The notes under the pieces are model-generated. The model was not told the DNA's origin, did not search any database, and worked only from the letters and a program-made list of their open reading frames with translations. DNA of 64,000 bases from assembly GCF_046297895.1 (NCBI RefSeq), contig NZ_JBKBHC010000007.1, forward strand, positions 62,001 through 126,000. The letters run 5' to 3'. Positions 51,689 through 60,412 of the stretch are shown here, piece by piece. A program made the translations under genes and the position numbers. The DNA is from Ferrovibrio sp046297895. Its GTDB lineage: Bacteria; Pseudomonadota; Alphaproteobacteria; Ferrovibrionales; Ferrovibrionaceae. Numbering within the stretch: the first letter of the stretch is position 1; each line of letters starts with the position of its first letter.

Positions 51689-51718
51689 CGGGCCCGGATA
51701 ATATGCCGGGCCCGTTTT
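51689..51718 (+). terminator. rho-independent terminator after RND operon
   Basis: A 9-base-pair stem (CGGGCCCGG, 51689-51697, with CCGGGCCCG, 51706-51714), an 8-base AT loop and TTTT at 51715-51718. It lies 28 bases after the permease stop and about 15 bases before the end of the convergent cyclase gene. Confidence 0.92.
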
Positions 51719-51733
51719 CTTTCGGGCGGCGCC

Positions 51734-52969
51734 TCAGACCCGCAGCAGGGTTGGATCGAGGGTGAAAAGTTCCTGCGGCGCCTCGACGCCGCGCAGGGCA
51801 TAGCGGCCGAGCGACACGGCTTCCTCGCGCAGGCCGCCGGCGGCATTGCGGAAGGCGGCCGACAGGATGGCGGGCTGGTCCACCGAACGCGCCATGCCCG
51901 AGATGCGCGACAGCTCGTTCACCGCCGGGCCGACCACGGTGAAATCCAGCCGGTCCTCGCCGCCGAAATTGCCGTACAGAACCTCGCCGACATGCAGCGC
52001 CACCGACATGTCGGTGACCGGCAGGCCGGCATTGGCGCGGCGGTTGCGCACGGCGCGCAGTTCCTTCGTGCAGCTCTTCAGGGCATTCAGCGCGGCCCGG
52101 CAGGCATTCTCAAGATTGCCTTCGCCGGCATTTCCCTCGGCACGGAAGATCGCCAGCACGCCATCGCCCATGAATTTCAGCACCTCGCCGTCATGGGCAT
52201 GCACGGCGGCCACCGCGGCGCCGGCATAATCGTTGAGCAGCGGCATGATCAGTTCGGGCGAGACGGTGTCGACCAGGCGGGTGAAGCCGCGCAGGTCGCT
52301 GAACCACAGCGCTGCCGAGATGCGCTCGGCCTCGCCGCGGCCGATGGTGCCTGACAGCACGCGGCGCGCGGCATTGCGGCCCAGATAGGTCTCGGCCAGC
52401 GTATCGGCGATGCGGCGCACGCTGGCCGAACGGATCGCGGCGGCGGCGAACGGGATCAGCGCCTTCAGTGTCTCGATCTGCTTGTCGCTGTAGCCTTCGG
52501 CGTGATCGGTGCTCCAGGAGGCATAGATGGAATCGAGCTGGCCGATCACGGCCCGCTCTCCGAAGCGCGTCATGGTGACGAGATAATCGGTAAAGCCCTC
52601 GGCCGCCAGGTCGGCGACGATGGGAAAAGGATAGGCACCGTTCATGCCAAGCATGCGCACGCGCAGGTCGGCCGCGCCGCTTTGTTCAAGATGATAGAAC
52701 GGGCTTTCCTGCCACTTGCGCTCGCCCTCGGCCGAGATCGAGCGACCGAATTCATGCAGCACGGTTTCGGGCTGGTCGCGGTGCCAGGCGAAGATGCGGC
52801 CCGCCAGCACGGGATGCAGCGTATCGGCCCCCAGCAGGGCGCGGGTGACCGGTATACCGGCGCGATTCAGGCCGGTGCAGAACTGGTTGAGCATCTCGCC
52901 TTCGCTGGCGCCTTCCAGCGAGGCATCGGCGATGCAACGGGCAATCTGGGTGAAGACCTGGGGATCCAT
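51734..52969 (-). CDS. class III adenylate/guanylate cyclase
   Basis: A 411-residue soluble cyclase. An N-terminal region of about 190 residues (TQIARCIADASLEGASEGEM, later EGYSDKQIETLKALIPFAAA) resembles the sensor region of related alphaproteobacterial cyclases. The C-terminal catalytic domain has the two metal aspartates in ALWFSDLRGFTRLVD and KFMGDGVLAIF, and the substrate loop LHVGEVLYGNFGGEDRLDFT. It makes cAMP, or possibly cGMP. No cognate receptor is nearby. Convergent with the RND operon. Confidence 0.92.
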   Translation of the reverse strand: MDPQVFTQIARCIADASLEGASEGEMLNQFCTGLNRAGIPVTRALLGADTLHPVLAGRIFAWHRDQPETVLHEFGRSISAEGERKWQESPFYHLEQSGAADLRVRMLGMNGAYPFPIVADLAAEGFTDYLVTMTRFGERAVIGQLDSIYASWSTDHAEGYSDKQIETLKALIPFAAAAIRSASVRRIADTLAETYLGRNAARRVLSGTIGRGEAERISAALWFSDLRGFTRLVDTVSPELIMPLLNDYAGAAVAAVHAHDGEVLKFMGDGVLAIFRAEGNAGEGNLENACRAALNALKSCTKELRAVRNRRANAGLPVTDMSVALHVGEVLYGNFGGEDRLDFTVVGPAVNELSRISGMARSVDQPAILSAAFRNAAGGLREEAVSLGRYALRGVEAPQELFTLDPTLLRV

Positions 52970-53076
52970 GGCCGCAGCATATACCGCCGCAGCGCCAAAA
53001 AGGCGACGGGATAAGCGGTTTTTTTGCCCCGGTGTGCCGGTATCTGCCGGGAAACGCAGTATCCGGCGTGACTGGA

Positions 53077-54105
53077 TCAGTCAGGTCTGGGCTGCCACCG
53101 TATCCAGCGGCCATGATAATCCGCGACGGCCAGAGGCTGCGGTATCCCACCAGGCCAGAGCGTCAATGTCAGCTCGCCTCCATCCTGCGCCGCGCCGCTT
53201 TCAAAACGCAGCCAGGCCAGCGGCGCCTGCGGCGTGGCTGTGTCACCGGCGGCCTGCATCAGGCCGGCGATGCGGCGTTGTTCGGCAGGTTCGATATATT
53301 GCCAGACGATGGAATGACAGAGCACAAAGGCCGCGCCCGGCTTGCGCCTTTGCAGCGCCCGCGCCACGAAATCGGCGGCGGCGGCACGGGTCACCCCGAT
53401 CGCCTCGCGGGCGGCGAAATCCAGCGCGTGCCGCACCCGCTCCAGCCGCTCGGGCTGATCGGCCCAGATGTAGGATAGCAGGCGCTGGCGATCCTCGGGA
53501 TTGCGGGCATCGATTGGTGCCAGGTCGCAGGCGACGCTATTGCGCACCTCTGGCAGGCTGCCGGGCGGATGCGCTCCGTTCCAGGTGGCGCGCAGGGTGA
53601 GTGGGGCCTGCGCTTCGTCGCCCCAGCGCCAGTGGCCGAAATCATAGGCGTAGCGGAACCACGACTGGTTCAGCCCGGCGCTGGCGCCGATTTCGCAGAT
53701 ATCCAGCGGCAGCGGCCCGACCTGTTGCGCGATCTGCAGGAAACCGCCCAGCAGGATGGCAGAGCGCTGCGGATCGTTGGTCTGAGGCGCGCTTTGCAAA
53801 TAGCGCCGCAGCAATTCCGCATGGCGCAGCAGGGCTGCATCCAGTCGGGCTGCATCGATCTGCCGCGCCGCATAACAGGACGTCAGTTCGGCATCGCCAT
53901 CCAGCATGGCGCGATGCAGCGCCCCGGCCAGCCGCAGGGCCAGCGCATCGGCGCGCGGATCGCCCCGCCAGTCGCGCAGCGGTACCGCCCAGTCGGCGCC
54001 GGCCCCGATGCTGTCCGCGGCCAGATCCAGGAGTGCGGCCGTGAAGGGAGAGCCAAGCGCGCGGCACTGGTCGGCCTGCTGGCGGAAATGGGCGACGACG
54101 GTCAT
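53077..54105 (-). CDS. DUF2332 family protein
   Basis: A 342-residue soluble protein matching DUF2332, a family with a methyltransferase-like core of unknown role. Recognisable segments: HFRQQADQCRALGSPFTAAL, LPLDICEIGASAGLNQSWFR, the GASAG glycine motif being the probable cofactor loop, and AFVLCHSIVWQYIEPAEQRR. The ATG at 54105 is chosen; the longer frame reaches into the tRNA-Leu gene. No ribosome site is strong. Confidence 0.82.
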   Translation of the reverse strand: MTVVAHFRQQADQCRALGSPFTAALLDLAADSIGAGADWAVPLRDWRGDPRADALALRLAGALHRAMLDGDAELTSCYAARQIDAARLDAALLRHAELLRRYLQSAPQTNDPQRSAILLGGFLQIAQQVGPLPLDICEIGASAGLNQSWFRYAYDFGHWRWGDEAQAPLTLRATWNGAHPPGSLPEVRNSVACDLAPIDARNPEDRQRLLSYIWADQPERLERVRHALDFAAREAIGVTRAAAADFVARALQRRKPGAAFVLCHSIVWQYIEPAEQRRIAGLMQAAGDTATPQAPLAWLRFESGAAQDGGELTLTLWPGGIPQPLAVADYHGRWIRWQPRPD

Positions 54106-54212
54106 GCCGGTATCAGAGCGGGAGCCACAGATTCGGTCCAGCCCGGCATTGTGCCCTGACAATCGGCGGGCAATTGACCATGGTGGCGCGGTGCGCGTAG
54201 ACAGAACCGCCT

Positions 54213-54299
54213 GCCCGCTTGGCGGAATTGGTAGACGCACGGGACTTAAAATCCCGAGGCCGCAAGGCCGTGCCGGTTCGAGTCCGGCAGCGGGCACCA
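54213..54299 (+). tRNA. tRNA-Leu (anticodon TAA)
   Basis: An 87-base gene with acceptor stem GCCCGCT/AGCGGGC, D-arm containing AATTGGTAGACGCA, anticodon loop CTTAAAA (anticodon TAA, reads UUA), a long variable arm (GAGGCCGCAAGGCCGT) typical of tRNA-Leu, T-arm CCGGTTCGAGTCCGG, and an encoded CCA end. It decodes a codon that is rare in such a GC-rich genome. Confidence 0.97.
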
Positions 54300-54328
54300 C
54301 GCTTTCAGACAGATTTTTGCCGTCGGCC

Positions 54329-54362
54329 TTGACATAGCTGTCGCAAACTATATCTTAAGATA
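54329..54362 (+). promoter_or_regulatory. promoter of padR with overlapping palindromic operator
   Basis: TTGACA at 54329-54334 is followed 16 bases later by TATCTT (54351-54356), which forms the left half of a perfect 12-base palindrome, TATCTTAAGATA (54351-54362). The palindrome overlaps the -10 element, as expected for autorepression by the downstream PadR regulator. The regulatory link is inference. Confidence 0.7.
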
Positions 54363-54381
54363 CATCCAAAGACAGTATCGT

Positions 54382-55038
54382 ATGATTAGAGAAAACATGA
54401 ATCCTTTTATTTTCAATGTGATGCGGGAAAAAGCCGTGCATCGCTGCATGCGTCGGGGCGGTCGCCATGGCGTTTTCCGCAGCAAGTTCGCCGCCTTTTT
54501 CGATGACGAGGGCGGCCTGGGCGGGCATGGCTTTCGCGCCAGCCGCATGGTCAGCGCCGCCGACCTTCAGCTGCTGATCCTGGCTCTGCTCGAGCAGAAG
54601 CCGCGCCATGGCTATGAGATCATCAAGGCGCTGGAGGAGCATTCCTCGGGCTTCTACGCGCCCAGCCCCGGCGTGATCTATCCGGCGCTGACCTATCTGG
54701 AGGAAATCGGCCATGCCAGCGTGGCGGCCGAGGGCACCAAGAAACTCTACAGCCTAACCGAAGCCGGCGCCGCCTATCTGGCCGACCATCGCGCCCAGGC
54801 CGACGCCATGCTGGGCCAGCTCGCCCGCATCGGCGAGAAGGTGGCGCGGGCGAAACAGTTCTTCCGCGGCGGCGAGGATGCCGACGAGGGCGAAGCCGGC
54901 GCGTCCGGCAGCATGCGTGCGGCGCGGCGCAATCTGAAACTGGCCTTGCTGGAGAAGCAGGATGCCTCGCCGGAGGAACAGCGCCGCATCATCGACATCC
55001 TGGTGCGTGCGGCCAAGGAGATCCGCGGGCAGCAGTGA
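54382..55038 (+). CDS. PadR family transcriptional regulator
   Basis: Up to 218 residues. The PadR winged helix is clear from about residue 57 (SAADLQLLILALLEQKPRHG, YEIIKALEEHSSGFYAPSPG, VIYPALTYLEEIGHA), with a C-terminal helical dimer region. A Gly/Arg-rich N-terminal extension of about 55 residues precedes it, as in regulators fused to disordered tails. ATGs at 54382 and 54397 (with AGAGAA before it) are both possible starts. It probably controls the downstream efflux cluster. Confidence 0.87.
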   Translation: MIRENMNPFIFNVMREKAVHRCMRRGGRHGVFRSKFAAFFDDEGGLGGHGFRASRMVSAADLQLLILALLEQKPRHGYEIIKALEEHSSGFYAPSPGVIYPALTYLEEIGHASVAAEGTKKLYSLTEAGAAYLADHRAQADAMLGQLARIGEKVARAKQFFRGGEDADEGEAGASGSMRAARRNLKLALLEKQDASPEEQRRIIDILVRAAKEIRGQQ

Positions 55039-55104
55039 CCGCGGTAGATGATCGGGCAGGCAATCATGTGGGGCAGCGATCTGGCAACCTGGAAAGGCCA
55101 TAGC

Positions 55105-55410
55105 ATGCGAGGTCATCGGTACCGCGTCACCATCGAGCATCTGGGTGGCCCGCGCGAGCACACGCCGATTCAGCCGCCGCTGTGTTTCGAGGCGGTGAAT
55201 CACGACGAGATCCTGGGCATCGTTGCGCGCCTGCGATCCAGCGGCGCATACCAGCCTGACGAGGCGGCCTCGCTGGGCATCGGACTGAAACTGTTTTCCG
55301 AAGTGATGCTGAAACGCCGCGACGATCCGCTGTTCGCCGCCCTCAGTCCGGCGATCCGCACCTTCATCGGCGGCCTGAAGGAACGTGGCCGCTCCGCACC
55401 GGCTGGCTGA
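55105..55410 (+). CDS. DUF3861 family protein
   Basis: A 101-residue small protein matching DUF3861: RGHRYRVTIEHLGGPREH, then PLCFEAVNHDEILGIVARLR and GIGLKLFSEVMLKRRDDPLF. Function unknown. The ATG at 55105 fits the usual family start; upstream ATGs from 55048 extend it by a non-conserved tail. It lies between padR and the HlyD-type gene on the same strand. Confidence 0.8.
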   Translation: MRGHRYRVTIEHLGGPREHTPIQPPLCFEAVNHDEILGIVARLRSSGAYQPDEAASLGIGLKLFSEVMLKRRDDPLFAALSPAIRTFIGGLKERGRSAPAG

Positions 55411-55548
55411 ATGGCCTGGTGACCGCCGTCACAATCGACGCGGGTTACCGGTTTTCGCTTGATTTACCGCAATGCAGCATCAAGGCTGGCAGCGCAGCCT
55501 TGAGCCGCTCCGATCCGGGGCCCGGGGCCTGACGGAGGGGCCGCTGCC

Positions 55549-56550
55549 ATGCGTCGTATCGTGCTGATCCTGCTGCTGGTGGTTCTGGCCGGCGGCGCCG
55601 GTGGCTGGTGGTATCTGCAGCAGCGCCGCGCCGCGCTGCCGGCGGGCTTTGCTGCCGGCAATGGCCGCATCGAGGCCAACGAAATCGACATCGCCACCAA
55701 ATATGCCGCCCGCGTGCTGGAAGTGGGCGTCGAGGAAGGCGATCTGGTGCAGGCCGGCCAGGTGATCGCAAAACTCGACACCCGTGAGCTGGAAGCGCAG
55801 CTGCGTTCGGCGGAGGCCCAGATCGCTCAGGCGCAGCAGTCGCGCAACCAGGTGCTGGCCGAGATCAACCAGCGCCAGAGCGAGCTTTTCCTCGCCGACA
55901 AGGAACTGCAGCGCGCGCTGGTGCTGTCGGGCAAGAATTTCGTCTCCGAGCAGAAAGTCGACCAGCAGCGCAACATCCGCCGCACGGCGGAAGCCGCTCT
56001 GGCGGCGGCGGAAAGCAAACTCGGTGCCGCCGATGCGGCGATCCGCGTGGCGGAGGCCGAGGCCGAACGCATCCGCGACCTGCTGAAGGACGGCGTCCTC
56101 ACTGCGCCGCGCGCGGGCCGCATCCTGTTTCGCCTGGCCGAGGCCGGCGAGGTGCTGGGCGCCGGCGGCAAGGTCGCCACCCTGCTCGATCTTTCCGATG
56201 TCTACATGACCTTCTTCCTGCCATCCGAAGCGGCTGGCCGCGTGGCCATCGGCGCCGAGGCGCGGCTGCTGCTGGATGCCGCCAGCACCCGCGCGGTGCC
56301 GGCACGGGTGTCGTTCGTGTCCTCGCGGGCGCAGTTTACGCCCAATCAGGTGGAGACGCGCAGCGAACGAGAGCGCATGATGTTTCGTATCAAGGCGCGC
56401 GTGCCGCAGAGCCTGGTGCAGGAATATCTGGAGCAGGTGAAGACCGGCCTGACCGGCATGGCCTATGTGCGGCTGGACGCCAGTGCTGCCTGGCCATCCT
56501 GGCTCGACTCTGACCTGACGGCGAAAGTCGCAACCCAAGCGGCGCAATGA
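55549..56550 (+). CDS. HlyD family secretion protein (YhiI-like)
   Basis: A 333-residue adaptor with an N-terminal membrane anchor (RIVLILLLVVLAGGAGGWWY), a biotinyl-lipoyl half, a long coiled coil (QLRSAEAQIAQAQQSRNQVL and following helices to about residue 180), and a beta-barrel half. GGAGGGG precedes the ATG. The stop overlaps the next gene by 4 bases, so it is co-translated with the RbbA-like transporter. The YhiI-RbbA-YhhJ order of enterobacteria is the same. Confidence 0.9.
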   Translation: MRRIVLILLLVVLAGGAGGWWYLQQRRAALPAGFAAGNGRIEANEIDIATKYAARVLEVGVEEGDLVQAGQVIAKLDTRELEAQLRSAEAQIAQAQQSRNQVLAEINQRQSELFLADKELQRALVLSGKNFVSEQKVDQQRNIRRTAEAALAAAESKLGAADAAIRVAEAEAERIRDLLKDGVLTAPRAGRILFRLAEAGEVLGAGGKVATLLDLSDVYMTFFLPSEAAGRVAIGAEARLLLDAASTRAVPARVSFVSSRAQFTPNQVETRSERERMMFRIKARVPQSLVQEYLEQVKTGLTGMAYVRLDASAAWPSWLDSDLTAKVATQAAQ

Positions 56551-59279
56551 ATGCCGGCGACCCGCTTGGCGGTCTGAGCATCGCCCATGTCAGCCATCGC
56601 TACGGCAAGGCCGTCGCGCTGGAGGATGTAAGCATCGACCTGGCGCCGGGCGCGGCGCTGGCGCTGGTTGGTCCCGATGGCGTGGGCAAATCGACCCTGC
56701 TGGCCCTGGCGGCGGGCGCCAAGAAGCTGCAGCAGGGCCGCATCGTGGCGCTCGGCGCCGATTATGCCAGCCGCCGCGCGCGCGAGGCCGTGCAGCCGCG
56801 CATCGCCTACATGCCGCAGGGCCTGGGCCGCAATCTCTACGCCAACCTGACGGTGACGGAGAACGTCGCCTTCTTCGCCCGCCTGTTCGGCCATGACCAT
56901 GCCGAACGCGAACGCCGCATCCCCGTATTGCTTGAGGCCACTGGCTTGGCACCCTTTGCCGACCGGCCGATGCACAAGCTATCGGGCGGCATGAAGCAGA
57001 AGCTGGGCCTGTGCTGCGCGCTGGTGCACGATCCCGATCTGCTGATCCTGGACGAGCCCACCACCGGCGTCGATCCGCTGTCGCGCCGGCAGTTCTGGGA
57101 CCTGATCGAGACCATCCGCCAGAGCCGGCCGCAGCTGGCCCTGCTGGTCGCCACCTCCACCATGGACGAGGCCGAACGTTTCAGCCATGTGATCATGCTG
57201 GACCGGGGTCGCATCCTGGCCGCCGGCAGTCCGGCCGAGCTGAAGGCGCAGAGCGGCACGCAGAGCCTAGAGCAGGCCTTCATCGCCTTGCTGCCCAAAG
57301 ACCGCCGCGGCGGACTAGATGGCGAGCCGGCCCTGCCGCCACCACGTTTCGGCGAGACGGAAGAACCGGTGATCGCGGCCAAGGGCCTGACGCGCCGCTT
57401 CGGCGATTTCACCGCCGTGGATCATGTCGATCTGGCGATCCGGCGCGGCGAGATTTTCGGTTTCCTCGGCTCCAATGGCTGCGGCAAGACCACGACGATG
57501 AAGATGCTCACCGGCCTGCTGCCGGCCACGGAGGGCGAGGGTTTCCTGTTTGGTCGGCCGGTGTCGGCCGGGGATTTTTCCATCCGCCGCCGCATCGGCT
57601 ACATGGCACAGAGCTTTTCGCTCTATGGCGAGCTGACGGTGCGGCAGAACCTGATGCTGCACGCGGCGCTTTATGGCCTGGACAATGCGCGCGTGCTGGC
57701 GCGCTGCAAGGAAATGGTGCGGCATTTCGATCTGGCCGACCATCTGGATTCCATAGCCGACACCCTGCCGATGGGCGTGCGCCAGCGGCTGTCGCTGGCC
57801 GTGGCCATCATTCACGAGCCCGAGATCCTGATCCTGGACGAACCCACCTCGGGCGTCGATCCGGTGGCGCGCGAAAGCTTCTGGCGCGAATTGCAGCGGC
57901 TGGCGCGCGAACAGGGCGTCACCATCTTCATCTCCACCCACTACATGATGGAAGCCACGCGCTGCGATCGTGTCGCATTCATGCATGCCGGCCGCGTGAT
58001 CGCCACCGGCGCGCCGGCGGAACTGCAGCAGGCCCAGAACGCCGCCAGCCTGGAAGAGGCCTTCATCGCCTATATGGAGCTGGGCGGTCGCAGCGTGGAG
58101 GAGGCCGCGCCCGCGATCATGGCCGCGGAGACCGAAATGCCGGCCGCGCCGCGCGGATGGTTCTCGGGACGGCGCCTGCGCGCCTATGCCTGGCGCGAAA
58201 GCATCGAATTGCTGCGCGATCCGATCCGCCTGGCCTTCGCGCTGTTTGGCACCGTGATCCTGATGCTGGTGTTCGGCTTCGGCATCACCTTCGATGTCGA
58301 CAACGTCACCTTCTCGGTGCTGGACCATGACCGCACGCCGGAAAGCCGCGCCTATGTGGAGACCTATTCCGGTTCGTCGTATTTCAAACGCGAGGCCGAT
58401 GCGCCTGACGAGGACGCGCTGGTGCGGCGCCTGCGCGGCAATGCGATCGCGCTGGCCATCGAAATCCCGCCCAATTTCGGTGCCGACCTGCGGCGCGGCC
58501 GTGCGCCGGAGGTATCGGTCTGGATCGATGGCGGCATGCCGTTCCGCGCCGAGACCATCGAGGGTTATGTGAATGGCGCCCATGCCAGCTTCCTGGCCGA
58601 ACTGGCGCGCCAGCAGGGCATCAGCGTGAGCCGGCCGGCCAGCCTGGTGATGCGCTATCGCTACAACCAGGCTTTCCGCAGCATCGACGCCATGGTGCCG
58701 GCCCTGTTTGCCATGATGCTGATGCTGATCCCGGCGATCCTTGCCACGCTGGGCGTTGTGTCGGAGCGCGAGCGCGGCTCGATCATCAATCTGTATGTCA
58801 CGCCGGTGCGCAAGCTGGAATTCCTGCTGGGCAAGCAGGCGCCCTATGTGGCGCTGGCCTATGTGAACGTGCTGGTGCTGACCGGGATGGCGGTGTTCGT
58901 GTTCGGGGTACCGCTGAAAGGCAGCCTGCTGGGCCTGCTGCTCGGCGGTTTTTTCTACGTTCTGGCCAGCACCGGCATTGGCATGGTGACTTCGTCCTTC
59001 ACCCGCAGCCAGGTGGCGGCCCTGTTCGGCACCGCCGTGCTGACCATCATGCCGGCCGTGCATTTCTCCGGCCTGATGCAGCCGGTCTCCACCCTGCAGG
59101 GCGGCGCACGGGTGATCGGTTCCAGCTTTCCGGCCACCTATTTCCTGCGCACCAGCGTGGGCGCCTTCACCAAGGGGCTGGGGCTGGTTGACCTGATGCC
59201 CTTCATCCTGGCCACCGCCGCCTTCTGGCCCGTCCTGCTGGCGTTGGCCTGGCTGTTCCTGCGCAAGCAGGAGGTCTGA
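56547..59279 (+). CDS. RbbA-like ABC transporter: two ATPase domains fused to an ABC-2 permease
   Basis: A 910-residue protein. The first ATPase domain has Walker A VGPDGVGKST (about residues 38-47), signature LSGGMKQKLG and Walker B LLILDEPTTGVDP. The second has LGSNGCGKTT, MGVRQRLSLA (the signature SGG is altered) and LILDEPTSGVDP. The C-terminal half is an ABC-2 permease with a large periplasmic loop (FDVDNVTFSVLDHDRTPESR) and a membrane bundle near the end. RbbA is described as ribosome-associated ATPase and putative transporter; here the genomic setting favours export. Confidence 0.92.
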   Translation: MNAGDPLGGLSIAHVSHRYGKAVALEDVSIDLAPGAALALVGPDGVGKSTLLALAAGAKKLQQGRIVALGADYASRRAREAVQPRIAYMPQGLGRNLYANLTVTENVAFFARLFGHDHAERERRIPVLLEATGLAPFADRPMHKLSGGMKQKLGLCCALVHDPDLLILDEPTTGVDPLSRRQFWDLIETIRQSRPQLALLVATSTMDEAERFSHVIMLDRGRILAAGSPAELKAQSGTQSLEQAFIALLPKDRRGGLDGEPALPPPRFGETEEPVIAAKGLTRRFGDFTAVDHVDLAIRRGEIFGFLGSNGCGKTTTMKMLTGLLPATEGEGFLFGRPVSAGDFSIRRRIGYMAQSFSLYGELTVRQNLMLHAALYGLDNARVLARCKEMVRHFDLADHLDSIADTLPMGVRQRLSLAVAIIHEPEILILDEPTSGVDPVARESFWRELQRLAREQGVTIFISTHYMMEATRCDRVAFMHAGRVIATGAPAELQQAQNAASLEEAFIAYMELGGRSVEEAAPAIMAAETEMPAAPRGWFSGRRLRAYAWRESIELLRDPIRLAFALFGTVILMLVFGFGITFDVDNVTFSVLDHDRTPESRAYVETYSGSSYFKREADAPDEDALVRRLRGNAIALAIEIPPNFGADLRRGRAPEVSVWIDGGMPFRAETIEGYVNGAHASFLAELARQQGISVSRPASLVMRYRYNQAFRSIDAMVPALFAMMLMLIPAILATLGVVSERERGSIINLYVTPVRKLEFLLGKQAPYVALAYVNVLVLTGMAVFVFGVPLKGSLLGLLLGGFFYVLASTGIGMVTSSFTRSQVAALFGTAVLTIMPAVHFSGLMQPVSTLQGGARVIGSSFPATYFLRTSVGAFTKGLGLVDLMPFILATAAFWPVLLALAWLFLRKQEV

Positions 59280-59281
59280 GC

Positions 59282-60409
59282 ATGCTGAGCCTGCGCAACA
59301 TCTGGCAGCTCTGCCGCAAGGAAATCACCAGCCTGCTGCGCGACCGCGTGCTGTTTGTCTTCATGATCTATGCCTGCACGCTGATGGTCTATGCCCAGGC
59401 CACCGGCACGTCGCACGACCTGGTGCGGGCGTCGCTGGGCGTGGTGGACGAGGATCGTTCGGCCCTGTCCCAGCGCATCGTCGACGCTTTCCGGCCACCG
59501 CGTTTCCAGGCCCCGGTGATGGTGGCGCCGCAGGAAGTGGATCGCGCCATGGATCACGCGCGCTACACCTTCGTGCTGAACATCCCGCCCGATTTCCAGG
59601 CCGATGTGCTGGCCGGTCGCAGCCCGGAGATCCAGCTTCTGATCGACGCCACCGCCGTGATGCAGGCTGGCATCGGTGGCAATTATATCAACTCCATCGT
59701 CAGCGACGAGATTGGCCGCTTCCTGCGGCGCGATGCTGCCGCCGCCGGCAATGATGCCGTGGAGCTGAAGCTGCGGGTCGCCTTCAACCAGACGCTGGAA
59801 TCCACCTGGTTCACCGGCGCCATGGCTCTGCTGCAGGTGCTGAACATGCTGGCCATCCTGCTGACCGGGGCGGCGCTGATGCGCGAGCGCGAACACGGCA
59901 CGCTGGAGCATCTGCTGGTCATGCCGGTGCGCGCCAGCGAGATCATGCTGGCCAAGATCGTTGCCAATGGCGGCGTGATCATGGCGATGTCGCTGGTGTC
60001 GCTGTTCGTGGTGCTGCAGGCCCTGCTGGGCCTGCGGGTGGCCGGATCGGTGCTGCTGTTCTATGCCGGCACGGCGATCTACCTGTTCTTCGCCGCCGCC
60101 CTGGGGATTTTCCTCGCCACCCTGGCGCGCACCATGGCGCAGTTCGCCCTGCTGTTCATGCTGGTGCAGATGCCGATGCAGCTTTTATCGGGCGCCTTTA
60201 CGCCGCTGGAGGCGATGCCCGACTGGCTGCAGATGGCGGTGCAACTGCTGCCGACCAAGCATTACGTGGCGCTGACCCAGGCGATCCTGTCGCGCGGGGC
60301 CGGGCTAGATGTGGTGTGGCCGGAATTCCTGGCGATCCTGGCCATGGGCGCGGCCGCCTTTGCCTTCAGCCTGATGCGTTTCCGCGACTTCCTCAGCCAG
60401 CAGCAGTAA
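59282..60409 (+). CDS. ABC-2 type transporter permease (YhhJ-like)
   Basis: A 375-residue permease partner. It has a single N-terminal helix (VLFVFMIYACTLMVYAQATG), a periplasmic domain (DEDRSALSQRIVDAFRPPRF), and five C-terminal helices (including ALLQVLNMLAILLTGAALMR, SLVSLFVVLQALLGLRV and FALLFMLVQMPMQLLSGAF). It starts 2 bases after the RbbA-like gene. Together with the HlyD and RbbA-like proteins it probably forms a MacB/DrrB-like efflux complex. Confidence 0.9.
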   Translation: MLSLRNIWQLCRKEITSLLRDRVLFVFMIYACTLMVYAQATGTSHDLVRASLGVVDEDRSALSQRIVDAFRPPRFQAPVMVAPQEVDRAMDHARYTFVLNIPPDFQADVLAGRSPEIQLLIDATAVMQAGIGGNYINSIVSDEIGRFLRRDAAAAGNDAVELKLRVAFNQTLESTWFTGAMALLQVLNMLAILLTGAALMREREHGTLEHLLVMPVRASEIMLAKIVANGGVIMAMSLVSLFVVLQALLGLRVAGSVLLFYAGTAIYLFFAAALGIFLATLARTMAQFALLFMLVQMPMQLLSGAFTPLEAMPDWLQMAVQLLPTKHYVALTQAILSRGAGLDVVWPEFLAILAMGAAAFAFSLMRFRDFLSQQQ

Positions 60410-60412
60410 ACG

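Noticed and set aside
54106..54300. N-terminal extension of the DUF2332 protein across the tRNA
   Set aside because: The extra residues are the well-known translation of the antisense of tRNA-Leu; the real start is at 54105.
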